This document shows positions 33,959 through 42,727 of a stretch of DNA of 64,000 bases, piece after piece. A program made the position numbers and the translations under genes. Each line of letters begins with the position of its first letter. Position 1 is the stretch's first letter. Location: NCBI RefSeq assembly GCF_903819435.1, contig NZ_CAIJDP010000084.1, positions 62,001 to 126,000 on the forward strand. Reading direction: 5' to 3'. The notes under the pieces were generated by a model. The model was not told the DNA's origin, made no database searches, and was given only the letters and a program-made list of their open reading frames with translations. This DNA is from Flavobacterium salmonis. Lineage in GTDB: Bacteria; Bacteroidota; Bacteroidia; Flavobacteriales; Flavobacteriaceae.

Positions 33959-34723
33959 ATGTTTTATAAAACTATTTTCCTTGTATTTTTATTGAGTGTT
34001 CCAGATGCAAATGCACAGCAAACAGACAGCATTGCAAAAATTGACACTACCGCTAACCATCATTTAAAATTCAATTATAAACAATTAATCATTCCGGGTG
34101 CGTTAATTGGTTATGGTGTAATTGGTCTTGAAAGCGACCAATTGCTGAGTTTCAATTCGCAAATTAAAAAAGAGGTGACCGAAGATATTGATCAAAAAGT
34201 CACCATTGATGACTTCTCTCGATATACTCCTGCAGCTTCTGTTTATGCGCTAAATGCTTTTGGTGTAAAAGGTAAAAATAATTTCAGAGATCGCTCAGTT
34301 ATATTTGTTACATCATATGTGATAATGGCGACAACGGTCTTGAGTTTAAAATCAATTGTAAAAGAAGAGCGCCCCGACGGAAGTTCTAATAACTCTTTCC
34401 CATCAGGGCATACCGCAACCGCTTTTGCCGGGGCCGAATTTTTATGGCAGGAATACAAAGATAAATCGATTTGGTATGGAATTGTAGGTTATGCAGTAGC
34501 AACAGGAACAGGCCTTTTCAGGATTTATAACAATCGCCACTGGTTAACCGATGTAGCTGCCGGAGCCGGAATTGGTATTTTGAGTACCAAACTGGCTTAT
34601 TGGATGAATCCATATATAACAAAAAAGATATTTAAATCTTCTTCTGAAACTAACTCAACATCTATGATTATGCCTTTCTATAACGGTCATCAATATGGGT
34701 TGTCTTTTGTAAAGGTATTTTAG
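33959..34723 (+). CDS. PAP2-family phosphatase
   Basis: A 254-residue exported or membrane phosphatase; the first 19 residues are a signal peptide ending ANAQ. All three PAP2 signatures are present: KSIVKEERPDGS, SFPSGHTATAF with His151, and FRIYNNRHWLTDVAAG. Such enzymes dephosphorylate undecaprenyl pyrophosphate, phosphatidic acid or lipid A. The position after the LTA-synthase-type gene (71-base gap) and the two-component system suggests a role in envelope modification. Confidence 0.9.
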   Translation: MFYKTIFLVFLLSVPDANAQQTDSIAKIDTTANHHLKFNYKQLIIPGALIGYGVIGLESDQLLSFNSQIKKEVTEDIDQKVTIDDFSRYTPAASVYALNAFGVKGKNNFRDRSVIFVTSYVIMATTVLSLKSIVKEERPDGSSNNSFPSGHTATAFAGAEFLWQEYKDKSIWYGIVGYAVATGTGLFRIYNNRHWLTDVAAGAGIGILSTKLAYWMNPYITKKIFKSSSETNSTSMIMPFYNGHQYGLSFVKVF

Positions 34724-34821
34724 GTTTAAACTGAAACAATTCATATTTATAAGATATCAGCTGAGTCCATTCAGGCTTCACTCAGAATAAACTTAGTCTA
34801 AACCTGTTCCAATTGACAAAC

Positions 34822-34899
34822 CTTCGACTCCGTTCAGGATGACACTTGATTTAAAGAGATATTTAGTAATGACATTTGTCAGGCTGAACGGAGTCGAAG
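34822..34899. repeat. REP-like inverted repeat with arms CTTCGACTCCGTTCAG
   Basis: CTTCGACTCCGTTCAG (34822-34837) and its complement CTGAACGGAGTCGAAG (34884-34899) are perfect 16-bp arms; GACA/TGTC inside them also pair. The GC content is far above the flanks. A weaker related copy (CATTCAGGCTTCACTCAG) lies at about 34768-34786. Elements of this kind are recalled as common in flavobacterial intergenic DNA. It lies between convergent PAP2 and outer-membrane genes. Confidence 0.75.
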
Positions 34900-34984
34900 C
34901 CCTTTCAAAGTAAAAAACCTTCAACTAAATCCTAAGCGAAGCCAAATGACTCGCCTAACACCTATGTTGAATTATACCCGTAAA

Positions 34985-37399
34985 TCAATACTCAGGGGTA
35001 AACTGATTTTCTAATAATTTTTCCCTGAATGCCGATTTAAAAGTATAAGCAAACGTAAGCATCAAAGCACGCGTATCTGATTTTGAAGTTCTGCTATTTG
35101 TAAAATTGTAAGTATTATTTATATAACCGCTTTTTAACGTATTAAAAATATCAGTGACAACTAAGCCTAAACGTGCATTTCCGGAACCCAGTTTTTGCTG
35201 AAAACCCATATCAACATTATAAAGAGCAATTCTTTCTCCTTGTGGAGTTGCCAGTGCTGAATTATAATTTCCAATTATTTGAATTTTCCCTCCTGACCAC
35301 GGTACAAAATTATTTATGATTTTTCCATACCAGTTAAAGGCCTTGCTTGCCAGATCCTCTGCTACATTTGATCCGTCAATATTTTGTTGAAAAGCTGTTA
35401 AACTAATATTTGCATCATAAAAGCCATCTGTCTTAAGACTAAAAATAGATTCTAATCCATAAGTAATTGTTTTTCCAAAATTCTTTGGCGATAATAATAC
35501 AGAACCATCATCCTGAAGTTCTGAATACTGCTTGATTGTATTTGTTGCATTTCTATAAAAAGCATTCATAGAAAAAGAATATTTAGACCATTCTTTATCA
35601 TAATTTGCCTCTGCGATATTGATTATTTCAGGTTTAAGAAAGGGATTTCCAGTATGAGGATTCAACGCATCAGTAATATCTACGAATGGATTAAGCTGAC
35701 CTAATTGAGGGCGATTAATACGCTTGCTATAGGCGAATTTAATAAATTCATCCGTTTTCAAATTATACTGTAAGGATGCTGATGGAAACAATTTTAGATA
35801 ATTATTTGAAAAACTATTACTATTCTTTTGTATTTTTCCATCATTTGAAGCCTGTTCTGCGCGAATGCCTAAGTTATATTTCCATTGTGAAACTTCAGCA
35901 TTGCCAATAACAGAATTAAACATTCCATAAACAGCATTTATTTGTTCATGAAATTTAAAAATATTGCTCGATGCCGGATTAACAATATATTCGCCATTGC
36001 TATTATCTGCACTTTCAAAATCAGAATTAAAAAACCGGAAAGTTCCTTTGTATCCCGTTTCAATAATTGATTTTTCAAAAACCGGGAAAGAATAATCGAA
36101 AATAACATTTGACACATTTCCGTTTTCATAATTGTGTGTTCTTTGTAAAAAAACATCACCTGTCTGATCCTTACTTTCATTATAATTATAAGTATCAATA
36201 GCTGTATTTTCGTGATCTCTGTTAAGGGATGAAGTGATACTGGCAGTAAGACTTTTTCTTTCATCTGAAAATTTTCGATCATAATTAAGTGCAAATTCTG
36301 CCACTTTTGATCGTTCGAGTTCCAGAGAATGTCTGGTATTATTTGAAAAAAAGTTGTTATTTTCTCTTTTCATCAAAGTCTTTAACGTCTCATCATTATT
36401 CTGACCTTCCATATTCCCTATAGCCTCAAAAGAAAAATTATTTTTTTCGTTGGGTGAGAAATCAATATTGAATTTTAGGTTCTGTAACTGTTCCGTTCGC
36501 TTATCATTCCTGTTTTGTTCAATATTATGTTCATCTTCAATAAAATAATTGGTCCTGCTTCCTTTTATTTCTTTAGTTCTACCTGCAAAACGATTATCAT
36601 AGCTCAAACCAAAATTCCATTTATCAGTTTTATGATTCAAAATTGCCGAACTATTAAATCTGCCTTTAGCTCCAAAACCACCCCCCAGAGCTACAGCACC
36701 GTTAATACCGCTTTGATTGTTTTTTTTAAGCTTAATATTAATGACACCGCTTTCAGCATTGGCATCATATTTTGCAGTAGGGTTATTAATTACTTCAATG
36801 CTTTCAATACTTGTTGCCGCAATTTGATCCATATTTGTAATAGTCGAATTTTTCCCATTAATCAGGATCAGAGGCATTTTTCCTCTCATAGAAATTGCTC
36901 CATCTGCATCTACAACTATAGTTGGAATGCTTTTCAGCATATCAATTGCTGTTCCGCCAGTTTGAGAAATATTAGAGGCTGCGTTAAAAACAAACCCCAC
37001 GGCTGTTTTTTGAATAAGTTTTTTTTGAGATGTAACCACAACACTATTCAATAAATTTGTGTCACTATGTAAAACAATAGTACCTAATGATACAAAATTA
37101 TTGGATTCAGAAATCATTACTTTTTGACAAACTGTTTTATAACCAATTAAGTTAAACTGCAATCCATAATTCCCGGCAACAATTGATTCCATCATAAAAT
37201 TTCCTAAGCTATCAGTTACTTTATGATTTACCACTTGTGTTGAATCATTTAAATTTTTCAAAATGACATCAACATAACCTAAGGGTATTTTTTCATCTGA
37301 AATTGTTCCTTTTATCATTCCGGTTTTTTGGCAAAAAGATATTTGGCTAATAGTTAATAATAGAAAGGCTAAAGCTGTTTTCTGTATAGTAATTTTCAT
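34985..37399 (-). CDS. outer-membrane beta-barrel family protein (TonB-receptor-like)
   Basis: An 804-residue exported protein (signal peptide to about residue 23, ISQISFCQ). A CarboxypepD-regulatory-like Ig domain (about 25-110) and a plug-like domain (about 120-225; DMLKSIPTIVVDADGAISMRG, ILINGKNS) precede a long beta-barrel of the OMP_b-brl_3 type, ending in an aromatic-rich C-terminus. These proteins resemble TonB receptors but their cargo is usually unknown. The promoter box sits only four bases from the ATG. It is convergent with the PAP2 gene across a REP-like repeat. Confidence 0.88.
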   Translation of the reverse strand: MKITIQKTALAFLLLTISQISFCQKTGMIKGTISDEKIPLGYVDVILKNLNDSTQVVNHKVTDSLGNFMMESIVAGNYGLQFNLIGYKTVCQKVMISESNNFVSLGTIVLHSDTNLLNSVVVTSQKKLIQKTAVGFVFNAASNISQTGGTAIDMLKSIPTIVVDADGAISMRGKMPLILINGKNSTITNMDQIAATSIESIEVINNPTAKYDANAESGVINIKLKKNNQSGINGAVALGGGFGAKGRFNSSAILNHKTDKWNFGLSYDNRFAGRTKEIKGSRTNYFIEDEHNIEQNRNDKRTEQLQNLKFNIDFSPNEKNNFSFEAIGNMEGQNNDETLKTLMKRENNNFFSNNTRHSLELERSKVAEFALNYDRKFSDERKSLTASITSSLNRDHENTAIDTYNYNESKDQTGDVFLQRTHNYENGNVSNVIFDYSFPVFEKSIIETGYKGTFRFFNSDFESADNSNGEYIVNPASSNIFKFHEQINAVYGMFNSVIGNAEVSQWKYNLGIRAEQASNDGKIQKNSNSFSNNYLKLFPSASLQYNLKTDEFIKFAYSKRINRPQLGQLNPFVDITDALNPHTGNPFLKPEIINIAEANYDKEWSKYSFSMNAFYRNATNTIKQYSELQDDGSVLLSPKNFGKTITYGLESIFSLKTDGFYDANISLTAFQQNIDGSNVAEDLASKAFNWYGKIINNFVPWSGGKIQIIGNYNSALATPQGERIALYNVDMGFQQKLGSGNARLGLVVTDIFNTLKSGYINNTYNFTNSRTSKSDTRALMLTFAYTFKSAFREKLLENQFTPEY

Positions 37400-37403
37400 G
37401 ACA

Positions 37404-37411
37404 CAAATATA
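37404..37411 (-). promoter_or_regulatory. -7 promoter box TATATTTG directly before the outer-membrane gene
   Basis: Exact TAnnTTTG match on the minus strand with only TGTC between it and the ATG at 37399. A transcript from this promoter would start at or next to the start codon, that is, leaderless. Confidence 0.5.
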
Positions 37412-37731
37412 TTTATATCAATAAATAGGCTTATGGAAGCTCCCTTAAGATATTATTAAATTATTCTTAGAAGTTGTTAAGCTAATTTTTTAATCAATCA
37501 AGATTCCCACTGTATTACTTTTATTTGTCTAATAAATCATTTAGCTCTTATGAAAGTGACATCCTTTTTTTGTACTGGTTTTTGAGACGAGTGTGCAAAA
37601 AATACAACGAACAGCAGGAACATCTGCTTAAAAAAAATGTCTTATATATTCTAAATTACTGTATTCTAAAACCTTATCTTTATGTATCTTTTTAGATAAC
37701 AGCTACACATTAATCATTATCATTATTTATA
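37412..37731. other. 320-base divergent intergenic region
   Basis: AT-rich spacer between divergent genes. It contains the outer-membrane gene promoter on one side and a weak AGCAG-GAACAT-CTGCT hairpin near 37613-37628. No ORF, RNA gene or convincing plus-strand promoter box was seen. Confidence 0.4.
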
Positions 37732-38364
37732 ATGAAGAACGTTTTAAAGAAATACAGCAACAAGGCAAAAGCCGCTTTTATTTTACTGATTGTAATGCTG
37801 ATTATTGTATTAAGTAACTTTAATACACTGCGAAATTCTAAAAATATCAACGAAAATATCAACACTATTTATAATGACAGACTCGTTGTGGCTTATTATA
37901 TCTTTCAATATGCAAATGAGCTCCACTATATAAAAGCGGAAGCACAGAAAGAGAATTTAAATGATATAACGAAAAATGACGAAATAAAAAATGCCTTGAA
38001 AATAATACGTACAATTGATGATTTGTACTTTAAAACGGTTCTTACCCCGAAGGAAAAAATTCATTTTGATAATTTTCTGGCTTCCTGTTCCGCAATTAAT
38101 AAAGATGTGCAAAATAAAAACTGGAATCATATTGTGCCTCTATGCGACAAGGCTTTAAACACGCTGAATCAGCTTTCTGAAATTCAGGTAAAAGAAGGTA
38201 AAGCGAAACTGGCGAGTGCCAATGCAATACATAGTGGAAATAACACCCTTGGACAGCTGGAAATTGCTTTGTTGATTGTTTTGGGTGGAATTACTTTTTA
38301 CTTATTGATTATAAAAAAGCATAAAAGAAATATTAAAATTCCGGGATCACCGAGTCTTAATTAA
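37732..38364 (+). CDS. stand-alone MCP four-helix-bundle (4HB) sensor protein
   Basis: A 210-residue membrane protein with TM1 (about 13-29), a helical extracytoplasmic domain of about 145 residues beginning NTLRNSKNINENINTIYNDR, and TM2 (about 175-194) followed by a short basic tail. The layout is that of the 4HB_MCP ligand-binding module of chemoreceptors and kinases, but there is no HAMP, signalling or kinase domain. No chemotaxis gene is nearby; it may act with a partner or be a truncated receptor module. A strong terminator follows. Confidence 0.82.
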   Translation: MKNVLKKYSNKAKAAFILLIVMLIIVLSNFNTLRNSKNINENINTIYNDRLVVAYYIFQYANELHYIKAEAQKENLNDITKNDEIKNALKIIRTIDDLYFKTVLTPKEKIHFDNFLASCSAINKDVQNKNWNHIVPLCDKALNTLNQLSEIQVKEGKAKLASANAIHSGNNTLGQLEIALLIVLGGITFYLLIIKKHKRNIKIPGSPSLN

Positions 38365-38408
38365 AAACAGAAAGCCTGTGAAATAGAACTTCACAGGCTT
38401 TCTGTTTT
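38364..38408. terminator. bidirectional rho-independent terminator
   Basis: A perfect 19-bp stem starting AAAACAGAAAGCC (38364-38382) and ending GGCTTTCTGTTTT (38390-38408) with a 7-base loop, between the convergent 4HB and nuclease-like genes. Confidence 0.92.
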
Positions 38409-38428
38409 ATTGAATTATGATAAAATTC

Positions 38429-39430
38429 TTAATCATTTTGATTCTGCATTCCGAAAAGATTTCCTTTCTGAAATAACTTCAAATCCTGCTTTAAAGCTTT
38501 GCTGTTACGTTTTGTAAGTTCCTTTGAATCTAAGTCGTTTAAATCCGGTTTTCCTGCATTTACCCACGCTGTGTACCAAAAACTGGCTGTTGCTGTGATG
38601 GCCTTTTTCATCTGGCTTTCCACCATTCCGTTTAATTCCGTGTGCAATTTGGCAGCATATTCGTCTGAGAATTTAGCCGAATTGTATTTGCTCTTTACAA
38701 TTTTGCCTTCAGCATCTACAACAAAAATCTGGTTTTCTGGAGTTGAAGTTCTTAACTTTTTGTCAACTGCCAATAGTGGCTCAACCAAGTTGTGTGTATC
38801 TCTGATCATGTCCCAGGTTGCTTTGTGAACATCATCATAATACTGCGCTTCAGGAACATTTAATTTATAATTTTTAACGAACAGCTCAGGCAGCCTGCTT
38901 TCCCAAAGTGAATGGATTCCTTTTTGATCCGTTAACTGACCATCATGATTGGCAGAAGTATGTAATGGCATGTGCGCATCTCCGATGTAATGACCTAAAT
39001 CTGCAGCAAGAAATAAGATTTCGGCTCTGTTTTTTTCTTTGAAAGCTTTGGTTAATTTGGTCATCATGTCTTCAATGTACCAAGGTAAAATTCCGTTGTC
39101 GTTCAGGAATTTTGTATCGTACTTTTTAGTTGCTTCGTCCAGTGTTTTAGGTAAACTGTCAATTGGCACTTTAAAGTTCTCAAGATCAACATAATGTCTT
39201 GGGTTTTCATCTTTATACTTTAAGGCATATTTACGAATATCCGGAACAGAAGCTTCCTGTGTAATAAAATCAATATGATTATAAAAAAAGACTTGTAATT
39301 GTTGAGGCAGTGCCATTACAGCAGCTTTATTGATGCGTTCATGTCCCACAATTCCCCAGGATAAGGTCAAAAATCCAATTCCAATGGCAAAAAAAGCAAT
39401 TAGTTTTGGTTTCATTTTAAAATTTTTCAT
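38429..39430 (-). CDS. exported S1/P1-nuclease / zinc-dependent phospholipase C-fold enzyme
   Basis: A 333-residue exported protein whose signal peptide ends before WGIVGHERINK; a mature N-terminal Trp that binds zinc is the hallmark of S1/P1 nucleases and phospholipase C. Further zinc-ligand regions are SVPDIRKY, the ADLGHYIGDAHMPLHTSANHDG motif region near residues 145-165, and HSLWESRLPEL. It would cut single-stranded nucleic acid or phospholipid head groups outside the cytosol, perhaps for phosphate scavenging. Which activity cannot be decided here. Confidence 0.85.
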   Translation of the reverse strand: MKNFKMKPKLIAFFAIGIGFLTLSWGIVGHERINKAAVMALPQQLQVFFYNHIDFITQEASVPDIRKYALKYKDENPRHYVDLENFKVPIDSLPKTLDEATKKYDTKFLNDNGILPWYIEDMMTKLTKAFKEKNRAEILFLAADLGHYIGDAHMPLHTSANHDGQLTDQKGIHSLWESRLPELFVKNYKLNVPEAQYYDDVHKATWDMIRDTHNLVEPLLAVDKKLRTSTPENQIFVVDAEGKIVKSKYNSAKFSDEYAAKLHTELNGMVESQMKKAITATASFWYTAWVNAGKPDLNDLDSKELTKRNSKALKQDLKLFQKGNLFGMQNQND

Positions 39431-39450
39431 TTGAAGTTTTATTTGAACTG

Positions 39451-39458
39451 CAAATTTA
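39451..39458 (-). promoter_or_regulatory. -7 promoter box TAAATTTG for the S1/P1-type gene
   Basis: Exact TAnnTTTG match on the minus strand, 20 bases before the ATG at 39430, within the spacing seen at other genes. Confidence 0.5.
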
Positions 39459-39611
39459 TTTCTTTTAAAGATAATTTAAAAAAATACTAATTAATATTGT
39501 GTTAATTTAATTTTTATGATTTTTAAAACCTTTTAAATAATATAAATTTACATTTAACTCAAGATGAAGTTTTTTCATAATTTTATACTATTTTTACTTA
39601 AAAATTGCTGT

Positions 39612-40571
39612 ATGCGCCTAATTCACTCTATTCTTTTTTCACTGATATTCATTTCAATTAGTTCTGCACAAGATGATATTGTGCAATTAAAAAATGTTAG
39701 TGATACGATTCTAAATCCTAAAAGAATATTAAAAATATCCGATCCTATGAATGGAATAAAAACCATGCAGCAGTTATTTCCCGGAAGATTATACAAGAAG
39801 TCTTCATACAACACTTTTATAAGCTGGAAATGCAATACCTGCAACCCCATAACCTACAAAGATGTTAATGGCGTTGAAGAAGATCCATTATTTCCTTACA
39901 AAGAAGGAGTTGCAACACGACTTGATACCATAATTAATTATACAGATTCAAAAGGAAATCAATTCAAAATGTTGGTTTTTAATCATTCTGTTTATGATGC
40001 CGATGGATTACAAACCGGGCGCTTTAGCGGAGGACTTTTAGGATTAGCCAAATTTGCAAAAAATGGAAATGTCTGGGAAATGAAGTCGTATCAACCAGCA
40101 ATTGCTGCCTTTGGTGCTTTCTCTCATATACCTGCTTTGAAACTTGTTGAAGTTGGTGAAGATCAATATGCTTTTTCGCTTATACATGCCAACGGAGGTG
40201 CTGGCGGACCTTACAACGCATACTTGTATCTAATTGTAGGTTTTAACGGCAAATACCAAACATTGATGGAACTGGGAGATTACAGACTTTCTAATAATGC
40301 CGAAGGCAGTACAGAGTGGTCAAGTACATACAAAGTTGTGAATGATGGCAAGAAAAAGTTTTTTAGGGATTTTGCCATTACAACCACCGGATTCTACAAA
40401 AAAGCACAAGGAACTGAAGAAGACTTTGAAGTAGAAATACCAAAGGAGTTAAGCGAAATGGTTAAAACGAAAAAACAATTTAATTTCACAATCGAAAAAC
40501 GCTTTTCATTTGATGGTAAATGGTACACTATTGTTGGTAAACCTGTTGTCAAATATTATAATATTAAGTAA
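39612..40571 (+). CDS. secreted protein of unknown function
   Basis: A 319-residue exported protein from the ATG at 39612, which gives the signal peptide MRLIHSILFSLIFISISSAQ. A longer frame from 39564 adds 16 residues and weakens the signal. A WKCNTCNP motif near residue 79 could bind metal or form a disulphide. The centre is glycine- and aromatic-rich (HANGGAGGPYNAYLYL). No family recognised. Followed by a large nested palindrome. Confidence 0.72.
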   Translation: MRLIHSILFSLIFISISSAQDDIVQLKNVSDTILNPKRILKISDPMNGIKTMQQLFPGRLYKKSSYNTFISWKCNTCNPITYKDVNGVEEDPLFPYKEGVATRLDTIINYTDSKGNQFKMLVFNHSVYDADGLQTGRFSGGLLGLAKFAKNGNVWEMKSYQPAIAAFGAFSHIPALKLVEVGEDQYAFSLIHANGGAGGPYNAYLYLIVGFNGKYQTLMELGDYRLSNNAEGSTEWSSTYKVVNDGKKKFFRDFAITTTGFYKKAQGTEEDFEVEIPKELSEMVKTKKQFNFTIEKRFSFDGKWYTIVGKPVVKYYNIK

Positions 40572-40603
40572 TACTCCATTAAACCCTAACTTTAAAAGTT
40601 TAA

Positions 40604-40738
40604 TTTAAACACATAGAATCATAGATTTTGTAAACGTAAGAAGGCGTTTCACTTGCTTTAAAACACATCGCTATGTGTCTTTTAAATTAGTGAAACGCCT
40701 TTTTAAGCTATGAAAAACTATGATTCTATGTGTTTAAA
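40604..40738. repeat. 135-bp nested palindrome (MITE- or REP-like)
   Basis: Three nested perfect stems: outer 21-bp arms (40604-40624 and 40718-40738, core ACACATAGAATCATAG), middle 12-bp arms AAGGCGTTTCAC/GTGAAACGCCTT (40641-40652 and 40690-40701), and inner ACACAT/ATGTGT (40663-40668 and 40673-40678). It fills the gap between convergent genes. No ORF is inside. Confidence 0.85.
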
Positions 40739-40766
40739 CAATTTTAAGTAAGTAAATGAATAAAAA

Positions 40767-41732
40767 TCATTTAAGATATAAAATCGACATCAAACCTAAA
40801 CCTGCAATAAATATCCAAAGAAACACACCCTGCAATAATGGCTTTACTCCTACTGATTTTAAAGCATTACTATTTAAAGTTGCCCCGATTAGAAACAAAG
40901 TAATGGTTAAACCGATTTTTGCAATTCCAACGACATTTGGTGTAAAAATGGCTATTTGCGGCACATAAGAATTTAGAAGCATAGCCAAAACAAACAATCC
41001 GATAAAATACGGAATCTTAATTTTTGAGTTTTTATTTTTAAAAATAATTGCTGTCAAAATCGAAATAGGAATAATCCATAAAGCTCTTGCGAGTTTTACA
41101 GTAGTCGCAATCTGCAAGGCTTGGGCTCCATATTTATTGGCCGCCCCTACTACAGAACTGGTGTCATGAATGGCAATGGCACACCATAATCCAAAATCTT
41201 TCTGGGATAAATCAAGCTGATGCCCAATGAACGGAAACACAAACAGGGCAACCGAATTCAGAATAAAAATCACCCCCAATGCAATAGAAGTCTGATTTTC
41301 ATTTGATTTGATTGTTGGAGAAATCGCCGCAATGGCACTTCCGCCACAGATTGCAGTTCCACACGAAATTAAGTGAGAAGTTTTTTTATCGGTTTTAAGC
41401 CATTTCCCTAAAAGTGTACCGAAAATTAATGTGCTGAAAATAGACAGGACTGTCAGCAAAAAACCTTCTTTACCAGCTGAAATTGCTGATGAAGTGTTCA
41501 TTCCGAAACCTAAGCCTACTACAGAAAACTGCAATAAAAAAGTGATTGCTTTATGATTGAATTCTAAAAACGGGTTTCCAAAAACATTTACAATCAAAAC
41601 CCCTAACAGCAAAGCAATTGGCGGTGAAATAATTGAAAACACACATAACAGGATTACTGCACCAAAAATAATTTGCTGAAGAAAAAGATTAACATCTATT
41701 AAATGCGACGCTGTATTTTGTTGTGTTTTCAA
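40767..41732 (-). CDS. YeiH-family putative sulfate exporter
   Basis: A 321-residue polytopic membrane protein of the YeiH/UPF0324 family with about nine hydrophobic segments. The core GKWLKTDKKTSHLISCGTAICGGSAIAAI (around residues 112-140) and FGLWCAIAIHDTSSVVGAA are diagnostic. No ATG fits the N-terminus; the frame opens with TTG at 41730-41732, and the first internal Met would remove the first helices, so TTG is taken as start. The LysR gene just upstream on the same strand is its likely regulator. The sulfate role is a family prediction. Confidence 0.88.
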   Translation of the reverse strand: MKTQQNTASHLIDVNLFLQQIIFGAVILLCVFSIISPPIALLLGVLIVNVFGNPFLEFNHKAITFLLQFSVVGLGFGMNTSSAISAGKEGFLLTVLSIFSTLIFGTLLGKWLKTDKKTSHLISCGTAICGGSAIAAISPTIKSNENQTSIALGVIFILNSVALFVFPFIGHQLDLSQKDFGLWCAIAIHDTSSVVGAANKYGAQALQIATTVKLARALWIIPISILTAIIFKNKNSKIKIPYFIGLFVLAMLLNSYVPQIAIFTPNVVGIAKIGLTITLFLIGATLNSNALKSVGVKPLLQGVFLWIFIAGLGLMSILYLK

Positions 41733-41806
41733 AATAGGGTACTTGATATTTACCCTGCAAAGTTCTGCCCTTTATTTTGAAAACACCAATCGTAAAATAC
41801 AATCGA

Positions 41807-42703
41807 CTATAACTTCAGGTTATAGTAAGAAGAAATATTCTGAATAAACAGTTCAGATAGAGCATTCGATTTTCCGAGTAATGTAATGATGTAAAAGTAT
41901 CTTTCGATCGTTAAATTTTCTACATCTAAAACTATCAATTCATTATTTTTAAGCTCCTTGCCTACTGCGTGTATTGACATGAAAGCAAAACAATCTGAAT
42001 TTAGTAAATAAGACTTGATACTTTCTGTATTTCCTAACTGCATTTCGATTTGAAGATTGGATAATTTTACACCTACTTGTTTCAAAGCATATTCAATAAC
42101 TTCTAGTGTTCCTGAACCACGCTCGCGGGTGATAAATTTCATTGCTTTTAAATCCTCCAATGAAATTTCATTTTGCTTCACAAAAGGATTTTGAGTACTG
42201 CAGACCAAAACCAGTTCGTCTTTTATAAACGGAACATATTTAATCGACTGATTTTTAGATTGTCCTTCTACAATTCCAATTTCGATTTCTTTATTAATTA
42301 AGGCATTTTCAATCTGTTCGGTATTTCCGTTCAGTAGATTGACTTTAATTTCCTGCTGTTTTTGGTGAAATCTTGCTAAAACCGGCGAAATAATATATTG
42401 TGAAATGGTGGTACTTGAACCTAATCGCAGCAACCCCTGACGCTCGTTGCGAAACGAACTCATGTCAAAGTCGATGTCGCGATAAATTTCGAAGATATTT
42501 TTGGTATGTTCTAAAAGAATTTTTCCTGCCGGTGTTAAGGCTATTTTAGAACCGTTACGTTCAAAAAGCTTGGTTTTATAAGTTTCTTCGAGTTCCTGAA
42601 TGTGTTTTGAAACTGCTGGCTGGGTAATGTACAATTCTGTTGCCGCTTTAGTAAAATTAAGGCGGAGTGCAACGGTGTAGAAAACTTTTAGCCTGAAGTC
42701 CAT
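41807..42703 (-). CDS. LysR-family transcriptional regulator
   Basis: A 298-residue LysR protein: N-terminal HTH (1-60; FTKAATELYITQPAVSKHIQELE) and a C-terminal periplasmic-binding-type effector domain (about 90-290; LGSSTTISQYIISPVLARF, RERGSGTLEVIE). The effector domain resembles CysB/CbbR-like regulators. LysR genes beside yeiH are common (recalled), and here it precedes the yeiH homologue by 74 bases on the same strand, suggesting control of sulfur-compound export. Confidence 0.92.
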   Translation of the reverse strand: MDFRLKVFYTVALRLNFTKAATELYITQPAVSKHIQELEETYKTKLFERNGSKIALTPAGKILLEHTKNIFEIYRDIDFDMSSFRNERQGLLRLGSSTTISQYIISPVLARFHQKQQEIKVNLLNGNTEQIENALINKEIEIGIVEGQSKNQSIKYVPFIKDELVLVCSTQNPFVKQNEISLEDLKAMKFITRERGSGTLEVIEYALKQVGVKLSNLQIEMQLGNTESIKSYLLNSDCFAFMSIHAVGKELKNNELIVLDVENLTIERYFYIITLLGKSNALSELFIQNISSYYNLKL

Positions 42704-42727
42704 TGTTTATTGATTTTTTAAGACTCA

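Noticed and set aside
36515..37054. 179-codon plus-strand ORF inside the outer-membrane gene
   Set aside because: Antisense shadow of a well-supported coding sequence with signal peptide and domains; composition not protein-like.
40604..40738. CRISPR repeat or attachment site
   Set aside because: The nested palindrome has no regularly spaced copies, no cas genes and no integrase nearby.
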